DNA from: Sphingobacteriales bacterium | Lineage (GTDB): Bacteria; Bacteroidota; Bacteroidia; Chitinophagales; Chitinophagaceae | DNA length: 64,000 bases | Assembly: GCA_003963365.1 (NCBI GenBank) | Contig: RXJG01000005.1 | Coordinates: 198,811-262,810, forward strand | Direction of reading: 5' to 3' | Shown: positions 34,534 through 43,704 of the stretch, one piece after another | Layout of the letters: every line of letters starts with the position of its first letter | How positions within the stretch are numbered: the stretch's first letter is position 1 | Notes under the pieces: generated by a model | The model's input: the letters and a program-made list of their open reading frames with translations, nothing else | What the model was told of the DNA's origin: nothing | The model's database searches: none | Position numbers and translations under genes: made by a program

Positions 34534-34609
34534 AAATAAATTTTAGTACCCACTGCGGCAACAATCGTAGAAGATAACATTCATTTAAAAAGAATGTTTG
34601 GCAAAACAT

Positions 34610-34626
34610 GCAGGTTTTTCACCTGC
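34610..34626 (-). terminator. Hairpin after the SDR gene
   Basis: GCAGGT and ACCTGC form a 6-bp stem with a 5-nt loop. The minus strand continues ATGTTTTG. It separates the SDR gene from the GH63 gene. Confidence 0.45.
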
Positions 34627-34685
34627 AAAAGATTGAAGTTACATTAATTTATTTTATTGAAACTATTACCCGATACTATAAAAAT

Positions 34686-35462
34686 TTATCCCATTGTTCC
34701 TTTTATCACACCTCCATCTACACTAATTGTTTGCCCGGTCAAATATTTACTATGCGGACTTAATAACCATACTGCCAGTGAAGCAAAGTCTTCTGCTGTA
34801 CCTAAAAAACCAACTCTCGTTTGATTGACGTACTGAAGCATGGCATCATCAACGCTCATACCGGTTTGTTCGCTTTTCTTTTTAAGTAACCGATCTATTG
34901 CTGATGTTGCGTGATAGCCCGGCGCCAGAATATTTAAAGTAATTCCCTCCTGTGCAATTTCCTGGCTGAGTGTTTTTACAAACCCCACTACTGCCAGCCG
35001 TATAGAATTACTCAGCACCAAATTTTCCATTGGTTGTTTTACAGATGCACTTTCAATGTATAATAACCTTCCGTATTTATGATTGACCATAGCTGGAATT
35101 AAAGCCTGTGTGAGTTCAATCTTCCAGCGCATTACATTTTTATAAGCATTATCCCAATCTTCCAGTTTAGTTTCCATCACAGTCATTGCGGGGGGACCAC
35201 CGGCATTAATCAGGGCGCCATGAATTTGTCTTCCGGCAATAAGTTTTATTAATTGCTTAATCGTATCACTTTGTGTAATATCCCCGGTAACAATTTCTAC
35301 TTTATATGGATGCGTTTTTTGAAGGGCATGAAGTTTTTCCTCCGTTCTTGCGATTGCAATAATATTTGCTCCTTCATTTAACAATGCTTCGGCCACTGCT
35401 TTACCAAAACCAGATGTAGCGCCGCTTACAATAAAAAGCTGGTTGTTTATTTCAAGATTCAT
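34686..35462 (-). CDS. Short-chain dehydrogenase/reductase with atypical active site
   Basis: A protein of 258 aa. The Rossmann motif VSGATSGFGKAVA (TGxxxGxG type), the GDITQ and INAGGPP motifs and the C-terminal LTGQTISVDGGV are all typical of SDRs. The catalytic YxxxK is replaced: the segment ENLVLSNSIRLAVVGFVKTL has Ser where Tyr is expected and Arg where Lys is expected, a substitution also known from a FabG-like subgroup with the same NAGGPP motif. Whether it reduces anything is therefore unclear. It follows the NTF2-like gene by 15 bases in the same direction. Confidence 0.85.
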   Translation of the reverse strand: MNLEINNQLFIVSGATSGFGKAVAEALLNEGANIIAIARTEEKLHALQKTHPYKVEIVTGDITQSDTIKQLIKLIAGRQIHGALINAGGPPAMTVMETKLEDWDNAYKNVMRWKIELTQALIPAMVNHKYGRLLYIESASVKQPMENLVLSNSIRLAVVGFVKTLSQEIAQEGITLNILAPGYHATSAIDRLLKKKSEQTGMSVDDAMLQYVNQTRVGFLGTAEDFASLAVWLLSPHSKYLTGQTISVDGGVIKGTMG

Positions 35463-35477
35463 AAACTGATTTTTATA

Positions 35478-35924
35478 TTATAATTTACAGGCATGCCGGC
35501 TTACCAGCAGCCAGTTATTTTTCTTTTTAATATACACTTCTGTATAATACAAGTTCAGTTCAACCTGTTTATCATTCACTACCACATTAAATGCACCCTT
35601 TCCGGTTACAATACCTGTGTTATTTTTAAATACTCTTACTGTTGCCTCATTTACCTTTACACTGTTAATGATTAGTTTGCCGCTCTTTAAATCATCAATT
35701 ACTTCTTTTGCAGTCTCCATCCAGCCATTTGAGTGTATATATACCAGGCGTTCATCTAATATTGTTTGTAAAGAGTCCAGTTTCTTTTCAGTCATCCACC
35801 GGAATTTCTTTTCATGCAACTGCAGTAAAAATTTTTCTGCAGGGCTTTGCTGTGCCACTACCAGTAAACATGTAAATAAAAATGGTATAATAAGTATCGA
35901 TAATAAAGTGCTTTTTAGTGACAT
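35478..35924 (-). CDS. Exported NTF2-like (DUF4440-type) protein
   Basis: A protein of 148 aa with a signal peptide ending near LLVVAQQ. The mature part has the SnoaL/NTF2-like sequence: FLLQLHEKKFRWMTEKKLDSLQTILDERLVYIHSNGWMETAKEVIDDL, followed by the strands VNEATVRVFKNNTGIVTGKGAFNVVV, LNLYYTEVYIKKKNNWLLVSRHACKL. These proteins have a cone-shaped cavity and varied or no enzymatic activity. It heads a two-gene unit with the SDR gene. Confidence 0.8.
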   Translation of the reverse strand: MSLKSTLLSILIIPFLFTCLLVVAQQSPAEKFLLQLHEKKFRWMTEKKLDSLQTILDERLVYIHSNGWMETAKEVIDDLKSGKLIINSVKVNEATVRVFKNNTGIVTGKGAFNVVVNDKQVELNLYYTEVYIKKKNNWLLVSRHACKL

Positions 35925-36099
35925 AGGAATTATTTAGTGTACAAAGTACTGTAATTATTCAATGAAATAATTCATTAATAACTGGTTTTCAGCATAAAAT
36001 TTTTTAGTTATTAACAATAAGGATTTTCCCTTTCCGTTTATTATGAGGTTTTTGAAAAAGTTTCTATTTTGTCAATCCGAATCCTAAAAAACCATACCT

Positions 36100-36855
36100 A
36101 TGTTAAAGACCCGTGTAAGATTCCCGGCAGTATTTATTATTACCTTTTGCCTGTTACTGCAGTTTCCTGTTTTCATTTCAAATGGTAAATCTTCTGTGGT
36201 TGGTAAGTGCAGTATTAATACTATAAAAAATACGTATGAAGTATGCTCCGGTTTTACACTGGAAGTTGATTCTCTTTACCAGAATATGAATCTTGCTGCT
36301 GCAGGTTTATCCAAAAACGTTTTTCAACTGGCCCTTAAAGGATATAAAAAACTAAAAAGTATAAGCGAAATTTCCCGTGATGGAATTTTATCGATAGTAG
36401 ATTTCTCCAAGCCATCTGATAAAAAGCGATTCTACATTCTTGATTTGAAAGCCAGGGAAATTTTACTAAATACGCTGGTAGCACACGGCCGTAATTCTGG
36501 TATGACCTATGCCAATTCTTTTTCTAACAAACCATCATCAAACAAAAGCAGCCTGGGATTTTATAAAACGCTGAATTCTTATTGGGGTGAAAAAGGTTAT
36601 GCGTTAAAATTAAAAGGTGAAGAACCGGGTATTAACGATAAAGCTTATGCCAGAAATATTGTAGTGCATGGATCGGATTATGCTGATGAAACATTTATTC
36701 GCACCACCGGCCATTTAGGAAGAAGCCAGGGCTGTCCCGCAGTTCCTGAAAAAGAAAGCAAAAAAGTAATCGATTATATTAAGAATGGTAGTTGTTTGTT
36801 CATATATCATCCCTCCCGACAATATTTAAAAAAATCAAGACTGGTAAACAGTTAA
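36100..36855 (+). CDS. L,D-transpeptidase-like murein enzyme (YkuD_2 type)
   Basis: A protein of 251 aa with an N-terminal signal or anchor segment (VFIITFCLLLQFPVFISN). The catalytic region contains LVAHGRNSGMTYANSFSNKP, SSLGFYKTLNSYWGEKGYALKLKGEEPG and the active-site block NIVVHGSDYADETF...HLGRSQGCPAVPEK with His, Ser and the nucleophile Cys. The murein L,D-transpeptidase catalytic-domain family occurs widely in Bacteroidota and acts in the periplasm on peptidoglycan cross-links. It is a single gene between two oppositely oriented units. Confidence 0.85.
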   Translation: MLKTRVRFPAVFIITFCLLLQFPVFISNGKSSVVGKCSINTIKNTYEVCSGFTLEVDSLYQNMNLAAAGLSKNVFQLALKGYKKLKSISEISRDGILSIVDFSKPSDKKRFYILDLKAREILLNTLVAHGRNSGMTYANSFSNKPSSNKSSLGFYKTLNSYWGEKGYALKLKGEEPGINDKAYARNIVVHGSDYADETFIRTTGHLGRSQGCPAVPEKESKKVIDYIKNGSCLFIYHPSRQYLKKSRLVNS

Positions 36856-36914
36856 AATCGCTTATTTCAGCAGTAAGCACTATTCATCGTCCTGCTTTTA
36901 TTGGCGGGACTTTT

Positions 36915-37610
36915 TTATGCCATTATCCACCAACCGATGAACTGGCAAACTATGCCGGTTATAAATCCAAGATAAATTTCAACCGGGCGGTGATTAGAGG
37001 CAATTAATCTGGATGTGCAAACAAAGCCGGCTATCATTAATGCAACAGTAAGCGGTAATGCAGAAATAACGGAAGGTTCTTTATAAAGAGATACTAATGC
37101 CAGCCCAACCAAACCACCGGTGCCAATAGCATGCAAACTTATTTTAAGATAAATGTTTAAAAGTATGGTGGAAGAAGATGCCAAAAATATTCCCAATGTC
37201 ATCGCCTTCATAATAGCGGGTGAATCATTAAAGTTCTTAAATATTAAAAAAGTCCAGAAGAAAAAAATATTAGTAATAACAATGGGCACAATCCTGTCTT
37301 TTTGAGTGGGCAGCAAAATAGATTTAACAAAACCAACTGCCCTTAATAGCAACACAGAAACCAGTGGGAAAAAAATTCCATTAACGCACATAATTAAAAA
37401 CCGCCACAGTCTTGTACGGTCATCATAACCAATATAAGCAGTAGGATGATGAAAAATAATATACCATCCCATCAGGCCAATTAAAAATAACGGGTGAAAA
37501 ATATAACTGATAATAATGGCCGGTATCCTCAGGTATGATGGAAAAGAAAAAAGAGGAATTGCCTCTTCCTGCAATTCGCCCTTATCATTTATTTGTAGTA
37601 ATTCAGACAT
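36915..37610 (-). CDS. PAP2-like integral membrane protein
   Basis: A protein of 231 aa with about six membrane segments. The layout recalls type-2 phosphatidic acid phosphatases: TQKDRIVPIVIT (first motif position), SLHAIGTGGLVGLALVSL (where PAP2 enzymes carry PSGHA-like residues) and SRLIASNHRPVEIYLGFITG (third motif, with Arg and His kept). The middle motif is degenerate, so phosphatase activity is doubtful. It begins one base after rpoN ends, so the two form an operon. Confidence 0.65.
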   Translation of the reverse strand: MSELLQINDKGELQEEAIPLFSFPSYLRIPAIIISYIFHPLFLIGLMGWYIIFHHPTAYIGYDDRTRLWRFLIMCVNGIFFPLVSVLLLRAVGFVKSILLPTQKDRIVPIVITNIFFFWTFLIFKNFNDSPAIMKAMTLGIFLASSSTILLNIYLKISLHAIGTGGLVGLALVSLYKEPSVISALPLTVALMIAGFVCTSRLIASNHRPVEIYLGFITGIVCQFIGWWIMA

Positions 37611-37611
37611 G

Positions 37612-39102
37612 TTATAATTCTTTTCTCAGCCTGGCAACAGGTATATTTAATTGTTCACGATATTTTGCTACAGTGCGGCGGGCTATATTATATCCTTTTT
37701 CCTGTAATAATTCGGTGAGCCGTTCGTCACTGAGGGGTTTCTTTTTACTTTCTCCTTCCACTAAATCACTTAATATTTTCTTTACTTCTCTCGTTGATAC
37801 TTCTTCACCACTTTCCGTACTTAATGATTCACTAAAAAAGAATTTCAGCCGGTAGGTACCAAACTCTGTTTGTACAAATTTACTGTTGGCCACTCGACTA
37901 ACGGTGGAAATATCCAAATTCGTTTTCTCCGCAATATCTTTTAAGATCATTGGTCTTAAGGTTGTTTCATCTCCGGTTAAGAAAAATTCCCGTTGGTGTT
38001 CCATGATGGCCGTCATCGTATGCAGTAAGGTATTTTGTCTTTGTTTAATTGCATCAATAAACCATTTAGCTGCATCAATCTTTTGTTTGATAAAAAGTAC
38101 GGCTTCTTTCTGCCGCTTATCTTTTTTACTTCCCCGGTCATACTCTTTCAGCATTTCCTTATACCCCTCGCTAATACGCAAATCAGGAGCGTTCCTTGAA
38201 TTGAGCGTTAATTCTAAACGGCCGGCATTATTATGAATAAAAAAATCAGGCACTACATAACTTTCCGCTTTATTTACTTCGCCTACATTGCCGCCGGGTT
38301 TGGGATTTAATTTGATGATATAACTGATAACGTCTTTTAAACCTTCATCACTAAGATTAAGTCCACGTTGAATTTTCTCGTAATGTTTTTTGGTAAACTC
38401 TTCAAAGTATTTTTCCAAAACCAACATTGCGGTCTCCACTTTTTTTCCTTCTCCCCGCATGCGATCTAATTGTAACAGCAAACATTCCTGCAAATCTCTT
38501 GCTGCCACACCCGGAGGGTCAAATTGCTGAATGAGTTGAATGATCTCTTCCACCTCCTGCTCATTGCTTTCAATATTCTGACGAAAAGCCAGGTCATCTA
38601 CAATGGCCGAATTTTCTCTGCGTAAATAACCATCATCATCTATACTACCAACAATCTGCTCGGCAATACGCAGCATTCTTTCATCTAAGTTCAATAAACC
38701 AAGCTGCTCCACTAAAGAGTCGTGGAGATCTGTTTGCACTTTTACAGGGATTGTTTTTCTTTCTTCCTCATCAGGATAATTATCATCCCGTAATTTATAA
38801 TCCGCAATATCATCATCACCTTCCTGCACATATTCGCTTACATCAATATTCTCATATTCGTCTTCACTGCCATCTAAATCATACTCATCATCATTACTGC
38901 TGTCAAACTCATCCTTTATGTCTTCGGTGAATTGATCATCGTGATCATCTTCGCCCTGCTCAAGAGCGGGATTTTCTTCTAATTCCTCTTTAATCCTTTC
39001 CTCCAAATTAGCTGTGGGTACTTGCAGCAATTTCATTAGCTGAATTTGCTGGGGCGACAGTTTCTGAAGTAATTTTTGTTGTAAACTTTGACTTAATGCC
39101 AT
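37612..39102 (-). CDS. rpoN: RNA polymerase sigma-54 factor
   Basis: A protein of 496 aa. Region I opens MALSQSLQQKLLQKLSPQQIQLMKLLQVPTANLEERIKEELEENPALE. An acidic linker (about 53-110) follows, then the core-binding region with IVGSIDDDGYLRR and DPPGVAARDLQECLLLQL, and the DNA-binding C terminus with DISTVSRVANSKFVQTEFG and the RpoN box-like ARRTVAKYREQLNIP. It directs transcription of -24/-12 promoters and needs an AAA+ activator; none was seen in this window. A minus-strand promoter lies at 39139-39169. Confidence 0.97.
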   Translation of the reverse strand: MALSQSLQQKLLQKLSPQQIQLMKLLQVPTANLEERIKEELEENPALEQGEDDHDDQFTEDIKDEFDSSNDDEYDLDGSEDEYENIDVSEYVQEGDDDIADYKLRDDNYPDEEERKTIPVKVQTDLHDSLVEQLGLLNLDERMLRIAEQIVGSIDDDGYLRRENSAIVDDLAFRQNIESNEQEVEEIIQLIQQFDPPGVAARDLQECLLLQLDRMRGEGKKVETAMLVLEKYFEEFTKKHYEKIQRGLNLSDEGLKDVISYIIKLNPKPGGNVGEVNKAESYVVPDFFIHNNAGRLELTLNSRNAPDLRISEGYKEMLKEYDRGSKKDKRQKEAVLFIKQKIDAAKWFIDAIKQRQNTLLHTMTAIMEHQREFFLTGDETTLRPMILKDIAEKTNLDISTVSRVANSKFVQTEFGTYRLKFFFSESLSTESGEEVSTREVKKILSDLVEGESKKKPLSDERLTELLQEKGYNIARRTVAKYREQLNIPVARLRKEL

Positions 39103-39138
39103 GCTATTGTTTCAACTTAACGCTGTAAATTTACATTA

Positions 39139-39169
39139 CAAACATACAGGTAGTGAATTTCTGGAACAA
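39139..39169 (-). promoter_or_regulatory. Promoter of rpoN
   Basis: On the minus strand TTG (39169-39167) and TATGTTTG (39146-39139) are 20 bases apart, an excellent match. It overlaps the first codons of the divergent 39153 gene. Confidence 0.7.
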
Positions 39170-39500
39170 TTTTTGTGGAATTGTTTTTCTTTTTTTAACA
39201 GTATGCTTTCAATCGCATGCCCAGCAAGGGTTTTCGCTAAAATTGACAGACTCAGCCGCTAAAAAAAACCTAACCAATCTTAGCAACTTTAAGGCTGCCT
39301 CACTAAAAAACTGGCAAAATTCTTTAAATCATACTTTTTACCAGCCGCTTCAGATGAATATAATACCTGCCAACTATTATGCTTGTCATCTTGGTTTCTT
39401 TTGTAAACAGGAGTTAAAGCTGGAAAAAATAACTGCTATTCCTTTTCGCTTTCGCTTAGGCTCTCTCGATTATGTAAATAAACTGGAAGGGAAAAAATGA
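39153..39500 (+). CDS. Small exported protein of unknown function
   Basis: A protein of 115 aa with a signal peptide ([24 protein letters not shown]). The mature part has no recognised motif. It contains two Cys in [14 protein letters not shown] that could form a disulfide in the periplasm, and ends [18 protein letters not shown]. Its start lies inside the rpoN promoter region, so the two genes are tightly divergent. Short species-specific exported proteins like this are common in the phylum. Confidence 0.55.
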   Translation: MNFWNNFCGIVFLFLTVCFQSHAQQGFSLKLTDSAAKKNLTNLSNFKAASLKNWQNSLNHTFYQPLQMNIIPANYYACHLGFFCKQELKLEKITAIPFRFRLGSLDYVNKLEGKK

Positions 39501-39546
39501 GCCATCATAGTTGACGGCTCTGTAAACAATCATTTTACGTACTATT

Positions 39547-40764
39547 TTATACTGTTTCTTTTTGCTTAGCCAGTACTTTTTTTATAGTTGCCACCATCTT
39601 ATTTCCTTTGTCAGCTATTTGTTCCTCAGTCCATAATAAACTGATAGCCGTTGAAATACAACGACCCATTATTGCATCGCTGGCAACAAAATTTTTATTG
39701 GTATTATTGATCACTGCTTGTTTTAAGTCAGGATGCAGTGAATTTAATGTAACGGAATTTTTTAAATGATCCCATTTGCGGATATAATGCCAGTTATTAT
39801 CATACCAATAAAAATTTCCAGCCAATATCCCCTGCTCTTTTAAAGCAGCCACCACCGCTCTTGTAATATCTTCTGTTGGCAGGAACCAACTCAGGAATGT
39901 ACAACTATCACCACCGGGATCGGGAATAATACGGAATGAAATTTCCGGAACTGTACTTAAAATATTTTTTAACTGTGCATGATTTTTCTTTTGTATTGAA
40001 AGAAAAGTATCCAGTTTTCTAATTTGAGCCAACCCAACCGCAGCATGTAATTCGCTAATACGGAAATTATAGCCAATAAACGGATGCAGATCTGCCCCAC
40101 GGTCAACACCTTTATGATCATGACCATGGTCACTGTATCCATCACATTTAATATAAACATCTTCTTTATTGGTCATAACCACTCCACCCTCAGCACAGGT
40201 CATGGTTTTTACAAAGTCAAACGAAAATGTTCCTGCATCTCCAATGCTGCCCAGCATTTTACCTTTATATGTACCGCCAATACTCTGGCAGGCGTCTTCC
40301 AGTAACAAGAGATTATGTTCTTTACAAATGGTTTTTAATGCATCAAGATCTGCCATACTACCGCACATGTGCACCGGCATAATACATTTTGTTTTTTGCG
40401 TGATGGCTTTACGAACAGCATCCGGGTTTAGAGTTAAAGATTCATCAATATCCACTAAAACCGGAATGGCTCCCACACTTAATACTGCTTCAAAACTTGC
40501 CACAAAAGTGAAAGAAGGCATAATCACTTCATCACCTGCGCCTATACCTAATGCACTCAGTGCAGTTGTTAAAGCGGCAGTACCACTGCTCACCAAATGA
40601 GCGTACCGGCAACCAAATGTTTTACATATGGCTTCTTCCAGTTCTTTACTTTTCCATATCCCTTTGCGTGGGCCATCAAATCCATAACGCATTAATATTC
40701 CTGTTTCCAGCACATCATTTACCTCTTTGCGTTCTTCGGCGCCCCATAATTCAAAACCTGGCAT
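39547..40764 (-). CDS. DegT/DnrJ/EryC1/StrS-family PLP-dependent aminotransferase
   Basis: A protein of 405 aa. The fold-I aminotransferase pattern is clear: YAHLVSSGTAALTTALSALGIGAGDEVIMPSFTFVAS, PVLVDIDESLTLNPDAV, MPVHMCGSMADLDAL, LLLEDACQSIGGTYKGKMLGS and the PLP-lysine segment SFDFVKTMTCAEGGVVMTN. The family transaminates sugar-nucleotide ketones, or has lost the PLP lysine in some dehydratases; here Lys is present. The substrate cannot be read from context, since no glycan cluster surrounds it. Confidence 0.9.
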   Translation of the reverse strand: MPGFELWGAEERKEVNDVLETGILMRYGFDGPRKGIWKSKELEEAICKTFGCRYAHLVSSGTAALTTALSALGIGAGDEVIMPSFTFVASFEAVLSVGAIPVLVDIDESLTLNPDAVRKAITQKTKCIMPVHMCGSMADLDALKTICKEHNLLLLEDACQSIGGTYKGKMLGSIGDAGTFSFDFVKTMTCAEGGVVMTNKEDVYIKCDGYSDHGHDHKGVDRGADLHPFIGYNFRISELHAAVGLAQIRKLDTFLSIQKKNHAQLKNILSTVPEISFRIIPDPGGDSCTFLSWFLPTEDITRAVVAALKEQGILAGNFYWYDNNWHYIRKWDHLKNSVTLNSLHPDLKQAVINNTNKNFVASDAIMGRCISTAISLLWTEEQIADKGNKMVATIKKVLAKQKETV

Positions 40765-40796
40765 AAGTGAATGTTTATAGTTTATAAATTTGAGGG

Positions 40797-40804
40797 CAAA
40801 GATA
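40797..40804 (-). promoter_or_regulatory. -7 box of the DegT-family gene
   Basis: TATCTTTG on the minus strand, 32 bases before the start codon at 40764. No clear -33 element was seen. Confidence 0.45.
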
Positions 40805-40830
40805 TTAAATAGATTTTTTAAAGTTCCTGG

Positions 40831-42024
40831 TTATTGCCTGCCCGGTAATATAGCCGGTTCTTTAAAATAATGTTGTTGTAAACTGTCGTTCCAACCGTTG
40901 GGATTATTTAAAAAAGATTTACTGCTGAAAAATATCATTCCGTTTACATTGGGTGTTTTACGGATGGCTTCAATTTGTCTTGGCAATTGCGTACTGTCAT
41001 TCCAGGCAGCATTTACCCCGGCCCGGTATAACCCGATACCGATATAACAATTTTTGCCGTAGGTATGTGTACTCCACCATTTCAGCATCACTTCAAACGG
41101 AACAGATTTGTGTCCAAATTCCCAATACAACTGCGGAGCCACATAATCAATCCACCCCTTCTTCAGCCATAATAAAATATCTGCATACAAATCATCGTAA
41201 TTTGTTTGCCCGGCTTTTGAATCGCTGCCATTGGGGTCTTTATCTTTATTTCGCCACACACCAAAGGGTGATATACCAAACTGGCATTTAGGTTTTACCT
41301 GTTTAATCGTTTTACTCAGCAAAACAATAATGGAATCCACATTACTTCTTCTCCAGTCTTCTTTATTCATTCCCTTACCATATTTCTTATACGAATCTGT
41401 GTCCGGGAATTCAACACCGGCTATACGGTATGGATAAAAATAATCATCGAGGTGAACAGCATCAATATCATACCTGCTTACAATATCTTTTATAACCGTA
41501 TTCACATATCGTTGTGCTTCTTTATTGCCCGGATCAAAATATCTTTTATCACCATATACCAAAAACCATTCGGGATGAATTTTAGTAATATGCGATGGAC
41601 TAATGGTTGATACGCCAATTTTAAACTCAGCCCTGTAAGGATTACACCAGGCATGAAACTCCATTCCCCGTTTATGGGTTTCTTCAATCATAAACTGTAA
41701 TGGATCGTAATAAGGAACCGGTGGCCGGCCCTGCGCACCCGTTAACCATTCACTCCATGGTTCGTATTGCGAAGGATAAATAGCATCTGTTGCCGGGCGA
41801 ACTTGTACAATCACTGCATTTAACCCATTTCGTTTATGCATATCCAGTAAAGCAATAAAGTCTTTCTTTTGTAACGCAACATTGCCTACTGCTTCTTTGC
41901 TGGGCCAGTCTGTATTATCAACAGTAGCAATCCATGCTGCACGGAATTCTTGTTTGGGTTGAGCGAAAGTATATAGTGAAGAAAAAATAAAAATCAATAG
42001 CCACATAATTTTCATAGGCTGCAT
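40831..42024 (-). CDS. Exported family-10-like glycoside hydrolase (GHL10/DUF187)
   Basis: A protein of 397 aa with a signal peptide (WLLIFIFSSLYTFAQ). The GHL10 barrel is evident: FRAAWIATVDNTDWPSKEAVG, LDMHKRNGLNAVIVQVRPATDAIYPSQYEPWSEWLTG, MEFHAWCNPYRAE, DAVHLDDYFYPY, CQFGISPFGVWRNKD and DYVAPQLYWEFG. The acidic residues of HLDDYFYPY are candidate catalytic groups. Relatives are thought to act on peptidoglycan or other polysaccharides in the envelope. It lies 26 bases downstream of the MarR gene in the same direction. Confidence 0.85.
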   Translation of the reverse strand: MQPMKIMWLLIFIFSSLYTFAQPKQEFRAAWIATVDNTDWPSKEAVGNVALQKKDFIALLDMHKRNGLNAVIVQVRPATDAIYPSQYEPWSEWLTGAQGRPPVPYYDPLQFMIEETHKRGMEFHAWCNPYRAEFKIGVSTISPSHITKIHPEWFLVYGDKRYFDPGNKEAQRYVNTVIKDIVSRYDIDAVHLDDYFYPYRIAGVEFPDTDSYKKYGKGMNKEDWRRSNVDSIIVLLSKTIKQVKPKCQFGISPFGVWRNKDKDPNGSDSKAGQTNYDDLYADILLWLKKGWIDYVAPQLYWEFGHKSVPFEVMLKWWSTHTYGKNCYIGIGLYRAGVNAAWNDSTQLPRQIEAIRKTPNVNGMIFFSSKSFLNNPNGWNDSLQQHYFKEPAILPGRQ

Positions 42025-42049
42025 GAATAAATAATTTGTTTGAATGAAA

Positions 42050-42511
42050 TTAATTAGAAGATCCTCTTGCTTTATCCAGCAATTTATTCAAAGTTTTGGC
42101 TTCGGTTTCTGTTAAATTGTTAATTATTCCGTCCATTTCATCACTAAGTGCGTCTAACTTTTCTAACAATTTTTTTCCTTTATCGGTTATTACCACATCC
42201 ACCAACCGTTTATCCGATTTACAGGAAGTTTTCTTTACTAATTCTTTCGCAACAAGGCGATCAACAATTCGGCTGGTATCGCTCATTTTATCCAGCATCC
42301 GCTCCCGTATTTGCAAAGTGGATAATGGACTGGGAGCAGCCCCACGCAGTATGCGAAGTATATTAAATTGCTGGGGAGTAATATCTTCTTTATCCAGGAA
42401 TATTTTTATTTTTTCGGCCAGCCAGTTATGGGTAAAGATCATGTTTATGATAGCCTTCTGGTGTTCGTTCCTGAAATTTCGCAACTGGTGGATATCTTTC
42501 TGCAAACTCAT
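42050..42511 (-). CDS. MarR-family transcriptional regulator
   Basis: A protein of 153 aa. The winged helix is seen in ITPQQFNILRILRGAAPSPLSTLQIRERMLDKMSDTSRIVDRLVAKELVKKTSCKSDKRLVDVVITDKGKKLLEKLD, with the recognition helix in the middle and wing DKRLVDVVIT. Helices at both ends make the dimer interface. It would bind a palindromic operator and respond to a small ligand. The neighbouring AI-2E exporter and GHL10 genes are possible targets. Confidence 0.9.
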   Translation of the reverse strand: MSLQKDIHQLRNFRNEHQKAIINMIFTHNWLAEKIKIFLDKEDITPQQFNILRILRGAAPSPLSTLQIRERMLDKMSDTSRIVDRLVAKELVKKTSCKSDKRLVDVVITDKGKKLLEKLDALSDEMDGIINNLTETEAKTLNKLLDKARGSSN

Positions 42512-42547
42512 AACGCCAAATTTTCACAAAGATAAAACAAGTTTTTA

Positions 42548-43582
42548 CTATCCATGGTGATGCCGGGTATCGTCGTGTAACGGGCCAAATTCAATTGTAT
42601 AAATTTTGTAGAGTAATAAAAAGTAACTTACCAGCAATGGACCAAAGATGAACCCCCAAAAGCCAAATAAACTCAATCCCACTATCACTCCCAATACAGT
42701 AATTAATGGATGTACATCCCCCAGCTTTCTCATTAAAGTAATACGGGCAAGATAATCAACGTTACCGGTGATTAGTAAACTATACCCTGCTAAACCTATT
42801 CCCTGTCCGTTATGTCCGTTGGCAAATAAATACACTACTAAGGGAACCCATACAATCATGGTCCCCACTATTGGGAAGAAAGCAAATACACCAGTCATAA
42901 ATCCCCACAATACATAATCATTGATACCAAAAATTAAATACCCAATTAAAGCAAACACACCTTGCACAATAGAAATTAATGGAATACCAATGGCATTTGC
43001 CTTAACCATATTTTTTGTTTCAGCAGCCAGTATATTCACATTATCTTCTCTTAACGGAATAAATTCTCCCAATGATTTTTCCATTTGCCTTGCATGCTTA
43101 AGCATAAAAAAGAAAACAAATAACATAATACCCAGGTTGGCTGCTATTACAGCTGTACTATTTAAAAAAGCAGGAATGAAATTGGCAATACGTTTTTGCA
43201 TATCAGCAAAATTCTCATCTGTCAATAAATCCCGGCCGGTCCATTCGTTTAACTGGGCAGACACTGCCTGAATACCTTTAATTACTTCCTGCGAATTATT
43301 AAAAATGTGTTCAATTTTGGGTGTCATTAATACCACGGTTATATATACCGGCAAGCCAATCAGCACCAAAAAACCGATTAAAAAAATCGTAGCTGAAAGA
43401 TTAATATTCCATTTTCTTTTTTCGGTGAGATATAAAAACCATTCTCTGCTTAGTATGTATAAAGTAACCGCTCCCAAAAAGCCGGGAAGAAAAACATACA
43501 ATTCTCTTACAATCAAAAATGCCAGTACAACAAGCAAAACAATTAGCAGTACCTGTCGTATTCGGTTATTAAAATTTGCCAT
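42548..43582 (-). CDS. AI-2E family transporter
   Basis: A protein of 344 aa with about eight membrane segments. Typical blocks are YILSREWFLYLTEKRKW, LGIMLFVFFFMLKHARQMEKSL, NAIGIPLISIVQGVFALIGYLIFGINDYVLWGFMTGVFAFFPIVGTMIVWVPL and HPLITVLGVIVGLSLFGFWGFIFGPLLVS. The family exports small molecules, shown for autoinducer-2 and for sodium/lithium-proton antiport in different members. The substrate here is unknown. It lies 36 bases upstream of the MarR gene. Confidence 0.88.
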   Translation of the reverse strand: MANFNNRIRQVLLIVLLVVLAFLIVRELYVFLPGFLGAVTLYILSREWFLYLTEKRKWNINLSATIFLIGFLVLIGLPVYITVVLMTPKIEHIFNNSQEVIKGIQAVSAQLNEWTGRDLLTDENFADMQKRIANFIPAFLNSTAVIAANLGIMLFVFFFMLKHARQMEKSLGEFIPLREDNVNILAAETKNMVKANAIGIPLISIVQGVFALIGYLIFGINDYVLWGFMTGVFAFFPIVGTMIVWVPLVVYLFANGHNGQGIGLAGYSLLITGNVDYLARITLMRKLGDVHPLITVLGVIVGLSLFGFWGFIFGPLLVSYFLLLYKIYTIEFGPLHDDTRHHHG

Positions 43583-43704
43583 ACAACTAATTGGTTCTTG
43601 AAATTACAAACAAAGACCCAATAAAAACAATGATTAAATAATGATTGACGACAGCTTTTCATTGCTGTTCTTTCCCTAATTTTATCTGTTAAAATTCGCT
43701 TGCT

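Noticed and set aside
35937..35975. GTACAAAGTAC and AATTATT...AATAATT near the NTF2-like gene, similar to the 18041 hairpin region
   Set aside because: Only short AT-rich matches; not enough to call a repeat family.
39501..39525. GAGCC...GGCTC inverted repeat after the 39153 gene
   Set aside because: A 5-bp stem with a long loop and no T-run; too weak for a terminator call.
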